The position numbers and the translations under genes are program-made. 64,000 nucleotides of DNA from Streptococcus dysgalactiae subsp. dysgalactiae (lineage in GTDB: Bacteria; Bacillota; Bacilli; Lactobacillales; Streptococcaceae). Position 1 is the first letter of the stretch, and every line of letters starts with the position of its first letter. Shown here in pieces: positions 1 to 9,035 of this stretch. Under the pieces are notes generated by a model. That model did no database searches, was not told the DNA's origin, and saw only the letters and a program-made list of their open reading frames with translations. Where the stretch lies: NCBI RefSeq assembly GCF_900459225.1, contig NZ_UHFH01000003.1, positions 1,970,001 through 2,034,000 of the forward strand. Direction: 5' to 3'.

Positions 1-1497
1 TACTTCAGTTGTAGAGCCAGATTGGCCATGTTCAGTTGGTAAGTTCTCCTCGATATCAACAATCTCTCCCTGACCGCCGATAATGACTTCTGGGCCTTTA
101 GTATCCTCAACCTCGGTTGTAGAGCCAGATTGGCCATGTTCAGTTGGTAAAGTTTCCTCGATATCAACAACCTCTCCTTGACCGCCGATAATGACTTCTG
201 GGCCTTTAGTATCCTCAACCTCGGTTGTAGAGCCAGATTGGCCATGTTCAGTTGGTAAGCTCTCCTCAATATCAACAACCTCTCCTTGACCGCCGATAAT
301 GACTTCTGGGCCTTTAGTATCCTCAACCTCGGTTGTAGAACCTGATTGGCCTTGCTCGCCTGAAAGGCTCTCTTCCGTTTCAACAATCTGACCTTGACCA
401 CCAACAATTACATCTGAACCTTTAGTGTCTTCAATCTCAGTGGTTGAACCTGATTGGCCTGATTGACCAGGTAGTGGTGAATCATAAGTCTCTTCCACAA
501 TAGGGTCTTTATTTTCTTGAATGGAAACAACTCCATTATGAGCACCACCTTGACTACCAGTAGCCGTATCTTCTGTCGTTTCAACAACATTACCACCACC
601 GATAACAGTACCAAGATCTTCCTCTTTAGGAATTTCTGGTTTAGGGATAATAGGAATAGCAGGTTGCAATGGCAACATCGGTTCAACTAAAGGTTCCGTA
701 GGAATCTCTGGTTTTATAATTTCAACATTAATATCTGGCGTGCTAGGTTGCGGTTGTTCTGGCTCTTTTGGTTCTGGAACTTTAGGTTCCTCTGGTGTTT
801 TCGGGATTAAAGTTGAACCAAGAAGGTTTTGGTAGGGTTTATGAGCGTAATTTTTATCGGTAGTTATATAAATATCTAATGTATAAGCACCCATAGAATC
901 TTGAGATTCACCTGCTTTTTTCCCCTCTTCCACTAATGAATCAAAAGCTTTTCTTTCTTCTGGAGTTAATTTTTCAGAAGTTTGTAAATAGGCATCAGGG
1001 TTATCCTGATTATCACTAAAAAACCAAATGGCTAATTGAGTAACTTTACGACTAGATAGCTCACTAAGACCTTGAATTTTTTTTACGGTTGGGTATCCTT
1101 TCTGTAAAACAGCTACCAGTGATTTTTCTATGTTACTGACTAATCTTGGGTTACTAGCATTTTGCTTAAAAATTTCCAAGTTACCTGTAGATTTTCTGTA
1201 TAAGGGCAGTTTAAATTGGTAATCAAGTTGTGTTTCTTCAAATGTTTTTCCAGAGTTCCAATTCTCTGGCCATTCTCTATCCCGATTAAAACAATAAACA
1301 ACGTACTCATCTTTTAACTCACGCTTTGGATCGCTTGTAGGTGACACATATAAAAAGAACGGTGATTGTTCTCTCGTTCCATCATTCCACCCATAATACT
1401 GTTCCGCTAATACCCTCAACGTCCCCACACCGAGACTTCCAGACATGACAACAACAGCTGCTGTTGTTGCCAGTAACTTTTTCACAATGTTCTTCAA
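1..1497 (-). CDS. Fibronectin-binding adhesin with thioester domain (3' end beyond window)
   Basis: The frame is open from a TTG at 1497 to the window edge (499 codons), so the sortase signal is not seen. GGAGGAGA lies just upstream of the TTG. Residues 1-31 form a signal peptide. A thioester domain follows: Cys69 in VVYCFN and Gln154 in KVTQLAIW match the Cys-Gln pair that makes the internal thioester in SfbI-type adhesins, used for covalent host binding. Next comes a proline/glutamate-rich stretch (about residues 255-320), then 36-residue fibronectin-binding repeats with the GGQGE and GQSGSTTE motifs. It is a surface protein of the SfbI/GfbA/FnbB type; I cannot choose among these names. It is divergent from a RofA-like regulator, which probably controls it. 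Confidence 0.88.
   Translation of the reverse strand, partial: MKNIVKKLLATTAAVVVMSGSLGVGTLRVLAEQYYGWNDGTREQSPFFLYVSPTSDPKRELKDEYVVYCFNRDREWPENWNSGKTFEETQLDYQFKLPLYRKSTGNLEIFKQNASNPRLVSNIEKSLVAVLQKGYPTVKKIQGLSELSSRKVTQLAIWFFSDNQDNPDAYLQTSEKLTPEERKAFDSLVEEGKKAGESQDSMGAYTLDIYITTDKNYAHKPYQNLLGSTLIPKTPEEPKVPEPKEPEQPQPSTPDINVEIIKPEIPTEPLVEPMLPLQPAIPIIPKPEIPKEEDLGTVIGGGNVVETTEDTATGSQGGAHNGVVSIQENKDPIVEETYDSPLPGQSGQSGSTTEIEDTKGSDVIVGGQGQIVETEESLSGEQGQSGSTTEVEDTKGPEVIIGGQGEVVDIEESLPTEHGQSGSTTEVEDTKGPEVIIGGQGEVVDIEETLPTEHGQSGSTTEVEDTKGPEVIIGGQGEIVDIEENLPTEHGQSGSTTEV
11..442 (-). repeat. Four tandem 108-bp fibronectin-binding repeats
   Basis: The motif gtagagcc recurs at 11, 119, 227 and 335, with a divergent copy (gttgaacc) at 443, so the period is exactly 108 bp or 36 codons. 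The first three units are nearly identical at DNA level and the units nearer the N-terminus are more diverged. The array continues past the window start. Confidence 0.95.
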
Positions 1498-1890
1498 TTC
1501 TCTCTCCTCCAAAAGCGAGCTTCCTCAAATCATTTGAGAAATACTCAACTTTGCTTTTTAAATTATTTTACTTAGGATAACACACCATTCAGATTTTCCG
1601 AAGCCATATCACTCACTTTCCCTTCCTAAAATCGATAATCTTTTTATCTAATTTAGATATCATTATCATCGAACTATTATATTCTTAGTGATATCTATTC
1701 GAACATATCGCTAATTTTTTTATAATTTTTTATTCATATAAATAACCGCTAACTGTTTGCTTATAAGACCTGACACTTTTGTCTTATACTTGTCAAATCA
1801 ACCATATGAAGTCCTGTTAGTTGACTTTTTAAAAAGTTCCGTTACAATATAAGGAATTGTACAATTTAATTTAAGGAGAGAGAAATTACA
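1498..1890. promoter_or_regulatory. Divergent intergenic region between adhesin and RofA-like regulator
   Basis: These 393 bp are AT-rich and hold the two divergent promoters. Ribosome binding sites are clear (GGAGGAGA for the adhesin, AAGGAG near 1873 for the regulator). I see no single convincing -35/-10 pair. RofA-like regulators usually act on such shared regions, but I cannot place an operator by eye. Confidence 0.5.
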
Positions 1891-3399
1891 TTGTTAGATC
1901 ATTACTTGGAGCCAGATATTATTGACCAAAAGATCTTATTAGCTATTTTATTGACCGACAAAGAGCTGACCTTGGAGTCTGTCTGCACACAAACCGCTTT
2001 AACGCCTCAAAAAGTAAAACAATATTTCCGTCAGTTTAACGCCCTCTTTAAAGGTTCTCTACGCATTGAACTCGTCAAATCGATGATTTATTGCACAGTC
2101 ATTGATAACAAGGAAGAGGGCTTTTTCTATGATATCTTTGCCTTGTCAGACACCTTAAAGATGCTGATCTTTCTACTCACTGACAACCAGCAAAATAAAG
2201 CTGTTGCAACTTATACACGCCAGCATTTTATTTCCCAATCAAAGGCTTACCGCCTTATTCATAAACTAAAAGACTACCTCCAAACCATTGGCCTGGACAT
2301 TGTGGACAATACGGTTGTTGGGGATGAATTGCGCATTCGCTATTTAATCGCCCTCTTGCATAAAGAGTATGGCATTGTGCTATACGATATCCGTCATGAA
2401 GATATTGAAATCATCCATTCTTTTATCTTTGCAACACAAAGAAACCTGAAACCTTCTGCCTTTTTGGATAAGAAATTCCTCTTTTTTGACATCTTACTGA
2501 TGTTGTCCTGGAGAAGGCACAAGCATCCTGTTCGCTTACCTGACTTACCGTTATTTAATCAGCTCAAAACCTTGTCCATTTTCGATGAAATCAAGCATTA
2601 TGCTGTATCTGAAATTGAACCTCGAACCCAGCATCAATTATCAGCTGATGATTTTGACTACCTCTTTTTGATTTACTTGACAGCGGATAATTTTTTCCTC
2701 ACGGATTACTGGACATCAGACCACCGAGAGCAGCTTTTTAACGTGATTGCTGAAGATTCCGACTATCGACTATTGGCGAGTCGCTTACAAGAACTGGTAG
2801 GGGACCATTATGACATTACCCAGCACATGTCTAGCTTACTCCCTTTCTTCAGAAGGACCCTCTATAATTTACAGATGCTCATTACCTTTGATGGTTACTA
2901 TTCTGACCAGTATCAAGGAAATACCCTCTTGCTTGAAAAAATCAAAACACTTATCAAGAAGTGGCTAGCCGATACGGGCAGACAAGGAAATCTCAGTACA
3001 GGATATCTTCACTTCATGTGTTTACTGTTCGAGCAAATTTTGGAAAGTTCTGTAGCCCCCGTTAGCATTATTATTGTGGAGAGTCAGGAAACGATTGGTG
3101 ATGTTATCACTCGATTTATTAGTTCGACCGTTCCTGCTTACAAGATTGATTTGTCACGGCTCAATATCTTATCTGAAAACATTTATCATTATGATAAACC
3201 GGTTGATTTGGTTGTTACCAGTCAAAACTTGCTGCCTTTTCTAAAAGAACTTAAGGTCTTTCCAAAAGAGACCTGCTTGATTGGTTTAAGTTTAGATGGT
3301 ATTCAGCAACAATGTGAGGACTTGACTAAAACTATCTTAGCCTTGCACCAACAACATTATCAAAAACATTTGGAAGAGCTCTTATCTTCTTCACATTAA
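1891..3399 (+). CDS. rivR: RofA-like (RALP) transcriptional regulator
   Basis: This 502-aa cytosolic regulator has the RofA/Nra/RALP architecture: N-terminal helix-turn-helix (about residues 10-60), a second HTH near 115-140 (ISQSKAYRLIHKLKDYL), then PRD-like regions and a C-terminal EIIB-like part. The start is TTG at 1891 behind AAGGAGAG. The gene converges on pgi, the position where S. pyogenes carries rivR (ralp4); the symbol rests on that synteny. It is divergent from the fibronectin-binding adhesin, the classic arrangement for a RALP and its target. Another RALP at this position cannot be excluded. Confidence 0.75.
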   Translation: MLDHYLEPDIIDQKILLAILLTDKELTLESVCTQTALTPQKVKQYFRQFNALFKGSLRIELVKSMIYCTVIDNKEEGFFYDIFALSDTLKMLIFLLTDNQQNKAVATYTRQHFISQSKAYRLIHKLKDYLQTIGLDIVDNTVVGDELRIRYLIALLHKEYGIVLYDIRHEDIEIIHSFIFATQRNLKPSAFLDKKFLFFDILLMLSWRRHKHPVRLPDLPLFNQLKTLSIFDEIKHYAVSEIEPRTQHQLSADDFDYLFLIYLTADNFFLTDYWTSDHREQLFNVIAEDSDYRLLASRLQELVGDHYDITQHMSSLLPFFRRTLYNLQMLITFDGYYSDQYQGNTLLLEKIKTLIKKWLADTGRQGNLSTGYLHFMCLLFEQILESSVAPVSIIIVESQETIGDVITRFISSTVPAYKIDLSRLNILSENIYHYDKPVDLVVTSQNLLPFLKELKVFPKETCLIGLSLDGIQQQCEDLTKTILALHQQHYQKHLEELLSSSH

Positions 3400-3739
3400 T
3401 TGTTAATCCCTTCCTCTAAAGACTTTAATGCTTTAAGGGCTTTTTGACGATTTAAAAAAATCCTTTCGAGCTCTTTTATCACTTTCTTATCACTTATTTT
3501 GTCCCTTACTTCCTACTCATGCATCAAAAAAGTATTTTATTCGATAAGGGCTTTACTGATTTTCTATCTTAATCACACAGACTGATTCCAACCCTCATAT
3601 GTCTTTACATCAAACATTTTTATTTGTCAACGATATTAGCCCCATCTGAGGCATACTATCAGACGTCAAGGCCTCGAGTAAGACAGTTTGTAAGAAACTT
3701 CACTCTATTACAATCCAGGCTCCTAAAACCGGAGCACTT
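3400..3739. other. Non-coding interval between regulator and pgi
   Basis: About 340 bp without a credible ORF. In S. pyogenes the small RNA RivX comes from just downstream of rivR, so an equivalent could lie here. I do not see a strong promoter or sRNA terminator that would prove it. Confidence 0.4.
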
Positions 3740-3767
3740 AAAAAGACTTCCCTGAGGAAGTCTTTTT
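3740..3767 (-). terminator. Bidirectional terminator between pgi and regulator
   Basis: Perfect hairpin AAAAGACTTC-CCTGA-GGAAGTCTTTT flanked by A and T runs, downstream of pgi and usable on both strands. Confidence 0.85.
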
Positions 3768-3781
3768 GATTAATCTGTTTA

Positions 3782-5131
3782 TTAGAGTCGAGCGTTAAGC
3801 TCTGCTGATAATTCTTCAAAACCTGGTTTTCCAAGAAGCGCAAACATGTTACGTTTGTAAGCTTCAACACCTGGTTGATCAAATGGGTTAACAGCATTCA
3901 TGTAACCTGAAACAGCGATAGCAAGCTCAAAGAAGTAAACAGTGTAGCCAAGGGTAAATTCGTCTTGAGCTGGAAGAGTAACAAACATGTTTGGCACGCC
4001 GCCATCTGTGTGGGCAAGAAGCACACCATCCGTAGCTTTCTTGTTAACGAAATCAACGTCTTTACCTTGAAGGTAACCAAGTCCATCTAGGTCTTCTGCT
4101 AATTCAGGAATGATAACGTTTTTACGAGGTTTATCAACACGAATAACTGTTTCAAAGAGGTTACGGTAACCTTCTTGGATAAATTGACCAAGTGAGTGTA
4201 AGTCTGTTGAGAAGTTAGCTGAAGTTGGGTAGATGCCTTTTTGGTCTTTTCCTTCTGATTCACCAGCTAATTGTTTCCACCATTCTCCAAAGTATTGAAG
4301 AGATGGCTCGTAGTTAGCCAAGATTTCAGTGATGTAGCCTTTGCGGTAAAGCACATTACGAACAGCAGCGTATTGGTAAGCAATGTTTTCAGAGATTTTG
4401 TCTGAAGAAAGGTCTTTACGCGCTGCATTTGCACCTTCCATGAGAACTGTGATGTCTGCACCTGATGCAGCAATTGGCAACAAACCAACAGCAGTCAAGA
4501 CTGAGAAACGACCACCAACGTTGTCTGGCACCACAAATGTTTCCCAGTTGTTAGCGTCAGCTTCTACCTTAACAGCACCTTTCACTTTGTCTGTTGTAGC
4601 GTAAATACGCTTGTTAGCTTCTTCTTGGCCATATTTTTTAACCAAAAGTTCTTTGAAGACACGGAAAGCAATCGCTGGCTCAGTCGTTGTTCCTGACTTA
4701 GAAATCACGTTTACTGAGAACTCTTTGTCTTGAACGTACTCTACAAGGTCAGCTAAGTAAGTTGATGAAATAGAGTTTCCTGCGTAAAGAATTTGTGGCG
4801 CTTTGCGCTCTTTGGCAGTTTGTAAGTTAGCAAAGTGATGGTTTAAGAAATCGATAGCAGCTTTGGCACCAAGGTATGACCCACCAATACCGATAACCAC
4901 AAGAACTTCGCTGTCTGACTTAATTTTTTCAGCAGCAGTCAAGATACGTGCAAATTCATTTTTATCATAGTTTTCTGGAAGATCAAGCCAGCCCAAGAAA
5001 TCTGAACCTGGTCCAGTTCCTTCACGCAATAACTTGTCGGCCTCTGTGACTTGGCCTTGTAAAAAATCAATTTCATGTTGTCCCGCAAATGACTCGAGGA
5101 CTTTTGAATAATCAAATGTAATATGTGACAT
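3782..5131 (-). CDS. pgi: Glucose-6-phosphate isomerase
   Basis: This 449-aa cytosolic enzyme interconverts glucose 6-phosphate and fructose 6-phosphate. Visible are the sugar-phosphate binding motif [12 protein letters not shown], the [10 protein letters not shown] loop, the signature [13 protein letters not shown] near residue 208, and the second signature [14 protein letters not shown] near the C-terminus. The start chosen is the ATG of MSHITF, behind AAGGGAG; an upstream in-frame GTG would add three residues but is less well spaced. The promoter reads TTGAAA-17 bp-TATCAT (5195 to 5167). It is monocistronic and closed by a strong hairpin. Confidence 0.97.
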   Translation of the reverse strand: MSHITFDYSKVLESFAGQHEIDFLQGQVTEADKLLREGTGPGSDFLGWLDLPENYDKNEFARILTAAEKIKSDSEVLVVIGIGGSYLGAKAAIDFLNHHFANLQTAKERKAPQILYAGNSISSTYLADLVEYVQDKEFSVNVISKSGTTTEPAIAFRVFKELLVKKYGQEEANKRIYATTDKVKGAVKVEADANNWETFVVPDNVGGRFSVLTAVGLLPIAASGADITVLMEGANAARKDLSSDKISENIAYQYAAVRNVLYRKGYITEILANYEPSLQYFGEWWKQLAGESEGKDQKGIYPTSANFSTDLHSLGQFIQEGYRNLFETVIRVDKPRKNVIIPELAEDLDGLGYLQGKDVDFVNKKATDGVLLAHTDGGVPNMFVTLPAQDEFTLGYTVYFFELAIAVSGYMNAVNPFDQPGVEAYKRNMFALLGKPGFEELSAELNARL

Positions 5132-5166
5132 GAGTTTCACTCCCTTAAATTTTAGGTTCCACTAGT

Positions 5167-5195
5167 ATGATAACCTTTTCTATCTAATATTTCAA
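5167..5195 (-). promoter_or_regulatory. pgi promoter
   Basis: On the minus strand: TTGAAA (5195-5190), 17-bp spacer, TATCAT (5172-5167). The 13-mer ATGATAACCTTTT covering the -10 recurs at 5308-5320. Confidence 0.6.
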
Positions 5196-5372
5196 TGGTT
5201 TTTATCGGATTTCGACCTCGAAAAAAGCATCATTTTTGAAAAGGTTTTCAAGCTTTCATCCTTATGAAAACAAGCTATGCGTGGCTCCTCTAAGGACAAT
5301 GGAGGTGATGATAACCTTTTGTTTTCATAGTTTCTGAAATTTTTTCTGAAATAGCAGGAGTGCTTACTCTAG

Positions 5373-5984
5373 TTATGAGTCTTTATTCTGTTGAGGTAAG
5401 AGGTTTAAAATTTGGCTCTCCAGTTCGTTTTCCGTCATATCTGCAGTTGTGACGTGTTTAACCACCCCTTTCTTATCAATGAAAAAATAGGTGGGAACAG
5501 CAGTTACTTGTAACTGATTAGCAGCCGCCATCTGCTGATCATAATAAATAGGAATCTCATAAGGCAGTTGTTGACGGTAGTTAGCTGCCCTGTCTCTAGT
5601 TTCTTTACCTTGTGCGGATCCGGTCGCATTCAAAAAAAGAAAAGTGATGTCGTCATGGTAAGTTTGGTATAGTTTACTCATGATAGGCATCGCTTTTTGG
5701 CAATGCTGACATCAACTGGCCCAATCCATCAGAACCATGGGCTTGCATTTAAACTCACTTAGAGACACGTCTTTCCCCTCTTGTGTCATAATCTGGACGT
5801 CAGGAAGTGGTTGGTTAACCCAACGACTAGCAGGAATAGCTTCCGGTTGAGCTGGGGGAGTGACTTGTTTAGAACGCCATAGCATAAAGCCTAAGACAGT
5901 CACAAATAAGCATAGTATGCCAATAAGCGCGTAAAAATGACGATAGGTCTTCGTCCGCCGAACCTCTTTTCCAGGTATTTTCAT
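5373..5984 (-). pseudogene. Thioredoxin-like (TlpA/ResA) thiol-disulfide protein interrupted at its active site
   Basis: A membrane-anchored thioredoxin-fold protein of about 203 codons. Residues 19-36 are a transmembrane anchor followed by an extracytoplasmic TlpA/ResA-like domain with VTAVPTYFFIDKKG near the C-terminus. An in-frame TGA (5714-5712) sits exactly where the family has Trp: the reading is DWAS-stop-CQHC, so WASWCQHC has become WAS*CQHC. Frame is kept on both sides. As read, the product stops at 90 aa without the redox CXXC. The ribosome binding site is also weak. It is probably a recent nonsense mutation, less likely a sequencing error. Confidence 0.85.
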
Positions 5985-6069
5985 TTACTTCATTAAATCA
6001 TAACACAATATTATCTTTGGCTGGTTAATCTTGTCTATCAAAAAAACGATCCTAAGGCCGCTTAATTTG

Positions 6070-6690
6070 TTATTTGAGGGATTTGATAATTTCAATACGG
6101 GTAATAACCCCTTCGTGCATATGATCAATGCGCAAAGCGACATCCTCAAAGGCAATCGATGCCCCAATTGATGGGAGTTTATCTTCCATTTCTAAGTGCC
6201 GAAGCATCAAATCACGCATCAATTCATCTTTACTAGCAGCTGGTAAAGTCACACGCGCCAGCACATTTGCTAACTTAACCTTTTGGCTACCTCGGACAAC
6301 CACATTAGACGTGTCATCAAAACTAGTAAAGAGGTATTTCCGAGTGGCAAACAAAATGGTTAGCGCCACCACACTTAGCAGTGAATCTACAGGCGAGCCA
6401 TGAGCAACAACAATCTGACGAGCAATGGCAAATAAGAGAACTTCAATAATGGTGCCTGAAGTATGTTTACTCAACATCTTAATCAACTCGACCCCAATCG
6501 CAATACTCATCGCCTGGTTGAGAAAATTCTGCAGGTAGGTGTCCAAACCACTCTTAATTGAGAAAATCCCAGTCAACATCAAGGCTAAATGCCCAGTCAA
6601 AATCAACAATGATACTAATAATATAATGGAAATCAAAATCTCAACATAATACGACAATTCGTATAACCTAACTTGTAAATACTTTCTCAT
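6070..6690 (-). CDS. PsiE-like integral membrane protein
   Basis: A 206-aa protein with about four hydrophobic helices in the first 130 residues (for example ISIILLVSLLILTGHLALML) and a charged cytosolic C-terminus. The pattern resembles the phosphate-starvation-inducible PsiE family, whose function is unknown; the assignment is by pattern only. AAGGAG lies 5 bp upstream of the ATG. It is followed by the broken TlpA-like gene, though no operon signal is clear. Confidence 0.6.
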   Translation of the reverse strand: MRKYLQVRLYELSYYVEILISIILLVSLLILTGHLALMLTGIFSIKSGLDTYLQNFLNQAMSIAIGVELIKMLSKHTSGTIIEVLLFAIARQIVVAHGSPVDSLLSVVALTILFATRKYLFTSFDDTSNVVVRGSQKVKLANVLARVTLPAASKDELMRDLMLRHLEMEDKLPSIGASIAFEDVALRIDHMHEGVITRIEIIKSLK

Positions 6691-6749
6691 GCTATCTCCT
6701 TCACGTTACCTCTTCTCATTATATAAAAATTATCATCGTTTGAACACTA

Positions 6750-6778
6750 AAAAAGCAAGCCCTAGATGGACTTGCTAT
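6750..6778 (-). terminator. Hairpin terminator upstream of PsiE-like gene
   Basis: AGCAAG...CTTGCT stem with a T run on the minus strand; probably a back-up terminator for the SRP RNA transcript. Confidence 0.55.
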
Positions 6779-6876
6779 GAATATTAGGAGAAAAAAGCTG
6801 CTACAATGCTACGATTTTTTTATCAATTATCGCTTGCATGACTAAATAGGATTCCTTATTTAGTTAATAACAACAA

Positions 6877-6956
6877 AAAAAGAGCACACACCTGACAATC
6901 GCTTAGGGCTGCTGGATTCCTCCCCTGACCCACTTCACGCACAAGTGTTGCTCCAC
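6877..6956 (-). ncRNA. ffs: Signal recognition particle RNA (small, 4.5S type)
   Basis: The minus strand contains the invariant SRP domain IV core: GTCAGGGGAGGAA followed by CAGCAGCCC and a closing strand. The ends pair (GAGCAACAC with GTGTGTGCTC) and a T run follows. It is about 80 nt, the short form typical of streptococci. It binds Ffh to target membrane and secreted proteins. Confidence 0.92.
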
Positions 6957-6960
6957 TTTT

Positions 6961-6988
6961 ATTATAGCATATTATGATGCATTTGCAA
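6961..6988 (-). promoter_or_regulatory. SRP RNA promoter
   Basis: Minus strand TTGCAA (6988-6983), 16-bp spacer, TATAAT (6966-6961), with an extended TGC before the -10. Transcription would begin at about 6956. Confidence 0.8.
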
Positions 6989-7108
6989 AGGCTTCTTGAA
7001 GGCTTTAGCACACTTTTTCTTGATTCCTGCTAATGGCTTCTCGTTGTTTCATTCATTTTAGTGAGGAAGTTCATAAAGGACATTTTTCAGAAAACAACAA
7101 TTTTATTT

Positions 7109-7121
7109 TGAAAACGTTTCA
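7109..7121 (+). promoter_or_regulatory. cre-like site (CcpA) upstream of transglutaminase-like gene
   Basis: TGAAAACGTTTCA is a perfect palindrome matching the cre consensus. It lies about 30 bp upstream of an extended -10, TATAAT at 7150-7155. Confidence 0.6.
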
Positions 7122-7185
7122 CTTTCAATCAATTGCTCTTTCTCTATGGTATAATGAAAGGGATTAGATTAGAACGGGGTTGGTT

Positions 7186-8406
7186 ATGAAAAAAAGGATT
7201 AAATGCTTAACAATAATGACTTTTGTGATGCTTGGCTTATCTGCTTGTAGTCTCATTAGTCAACCTTCTAACCAAGAAAATAACCTTACTTTAACAGGTC
7301 AAAAACGACAAAAAGCCATCGCAAAAGTGGGACAGCATTACTATTTTCAACAACTGTCTAAACCCGAACAAGAAAATTACCTCACTTTGCATGACAGTCT
7401 CTCACAGTTTCGTGAAGTTATCAGTTTAGCACCTACTTCTAAAGAAAGCCTCATCAAAACTGTAGATGCTTTTATGATGGATAATCCTGAGTTTTACTGG
7501 ATTACTTCGGCGGATTACCGTTTTGAACTTTCGGACCAAAATGCCTTTGTCACCTTTCCGCTGCCAAAAGACGTTGAAAAAACCTACCAAACCTTACAAA
7601 CCATCGGTGACAGTATTATAGCTAAAATGCCAGCAGAAAATGATTATGAGAAAGTGAAGTATTTCTACGAGGTGATTATCCAAGACACCGATTACAACAA
7701 AGCCGCTTTTGAAGCTTATCAATCGGGTGATCAAACTCAGATTTCTTCTAACCAGGATATCAAAAGTGTCTTTATTGATCATTTATCCGTGTGTAATGGT
7801 TACGCCCAAGCTTTTCAATTTCTCTGCCAGAAAGCTAATATTCCCGTTGCCTACATTAGAGGAACAGGAACATCTCGCCAAACGCAGGAAGCCTTTCCTC
7901 ATGCTTGGAATGCTGTCCAGCTTAATGGTCAATACTACGGAGTAGATACGACTTGGGGCGATCCAGTCTTTGATAACCACTTGTCTCAACAGCAACAAAC
8001 TGACATCAATTACAGCTTCCTTTGCTTACCAGATCAACTCATGTCGTTATCTCACCAAGCTAGCAAAGACATCGTCTTCAATGCTAAAGAGACCTCTAAA
8101 AACGTGTGGAAGATTCCGGTATGTACAGATGATAGCCTCATTTACGCTAAGCGTAACCAAAGTTATCTGACTACTTTTGACACTAATGTCATCCTCAACA
8201 GCCTAGAAGGCCAATTGTTACAAGGACAAGAACAGGTTAGTCTCCAATTTGCCAATCAGGCTGACTATGACCAGATGGTTGCAGATGTCGTCGATAACCA
8301 AGCCAGATACCACAACTTGTTTAGTCACTACTGGGACAATTATAGTGGCTTCTCTTATGGACTCTTAGCAGAAACCTTGAGTATTACCTTTACCAATCGT
8401 ACTTAG
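7186..8406 (+). CDS. Transglutaminase-like surface lipoprotein
   Basis: A 406-aa exported protein. The signal peptide ends in the lipobox LGLSAC, so it should be lipidated at Cys and held at the outer face of the membrane. The middle carries a transglutaminase-like (papain fold) triad: Cys in SVCNGYAQAF, His in FPHAWNAV and Asp in GVDTTWGDP. The family includes proteases, peptidases and cross-linkers; substrate unknown. ATG at 7186 is preferred over the TTG at 7180. A cre-like site upstream suggests carbon control. It appears monocistronic. Confidence 0.8.
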   Translation: MKKRIKCLTIMTFVMLGLSACSLISQPSNQENNLTLTGQKRQKAIAKVGQHYYFQQLSKPEQENYLTLHDSLSQFREVISLAPTSKESLIKTVDAFMMDNPEFYWITSADYRFELSDQNAFVTFPLPKDVEKTYQTLQTIGDSIIAKMPAENDYEKVKYFYEVIIQDTDYNKAAFEAYQSGDQTQISSNQDIKSVFIDHLSVCNGYAQAFQFLCQKANIPVAYIRGTGTSRQTQEAFPHAWNAVQLNGQYYGVDTTWGDPVFDNHLSQQQQTDINYSFLCLPDQLMSLSHQASKDIVFNAKETSKNVWKIPVCTDDSLIYAKRNQSYLTTFDTNVILNSLEGQLLQGQEQVSLQFANQADYDQMVADVVDNQARYHNLFSHYWDNYSGFSYGLLAETLSITFTNRT

Positions 8407-8507
8407 ATGACTAAGAACCACAGGACAGTTACTGCCCCTTTCTATCTTAAACACATCTATCCGCCCAAAAAGAGACTTAGTTATCCTTCTAAGTCTCTTT
8501 TTCTTGA

Positions 8508-9035
8508 TTAGGTTTCGTCATTAGCAAGCAGTGCTTCTTGCTCTTTAGCTAGACGCTTAGCTTCTTTTTGACGTTCACGTCCTTGTCTAAAGAAGGTTTG
8601 CATGATGTTAGCACAGTCTTCTGCTAGCAGTCCACGCTCCACTTGCACGCGGTGGTTCAAGCGCTCATCTGTCAAAATCTGGTAAAGGCTGTCTGTCCCA
8701 CCAAATTTTTGATTGCTGGCCCCATAGATGACATGGGGAATTCTTGCTAGCCCAATAGCACCACTACACATCACACACGGCTCGATGGTCACAAACATCG
8801 TGGTGTCCAATAATCGCCAGTTTCCTTCATGAGCGTTCGCCTCGTTAATAGCCATCATTTCGGCATGCATAATGGCTTGGTTACTCTCTTCACGCGCATT
8901 GTGCCCACGACCAATAATCTCACCATCCTTGACAATGACACAGCCAATAGGGATTTCAGCTTTCTGCAAGGATTTTTCGGCTTCTTTTAAAGCCTCTTGC
9001 ATGAAATAAGTTTGTTCGTCTAAACTATACAACAT
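8508..9035 (-). CDS. tadA: tRNA-specific adenosine deaminase
   Basis: This 175-aa cytidine/deoxycytidylate-deaminase-fold enzyme converts A34 to inosine in tRNA-Arg(ACG). The zinc site is complete: HAEMMAI (His and catalytic Glu) and PCVMCSGAI (two Cys). The C-terminal tail is lysine/arginine-rich. The chosen ATG overlaps the stop of the upstream MBL gene (TAATG), giving translational coupling; an upstream in-frame start would add eight residues inside that gene. Confidence 0.95.
   Translation of the reverse strand: MLYSLDEQTYFMQEALKEAEKSLQKAEIPIGCVIVKDGEIIGRGHNAREESNQAIMHAEMMAINEANAHEGNWRLLDTTMFVTIEPCVMCSGAIGLARIPHVIYGASNQKFGGTDSLYQILTDERLNHRVQVERGLLAEDCANIMQTFFRQGRERQKEAKRLAKEQEALLANDET

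Noticed and set aside
11..442. Regular 108-bp repeats as a CRISPR-like array
   Set aside because: The repeats are longer than CRISPR units, have no variable spacers and translate in frame as fibronectin-binding repeats.
5712..5714. In-frame TGA next to CXXC read as selenocysteine
   Set aside because: The family has Trp at this position (WASWC), the stop precedes the Cys pair rather than replacing it, and no SECIS-like structure or sel genes are seen.
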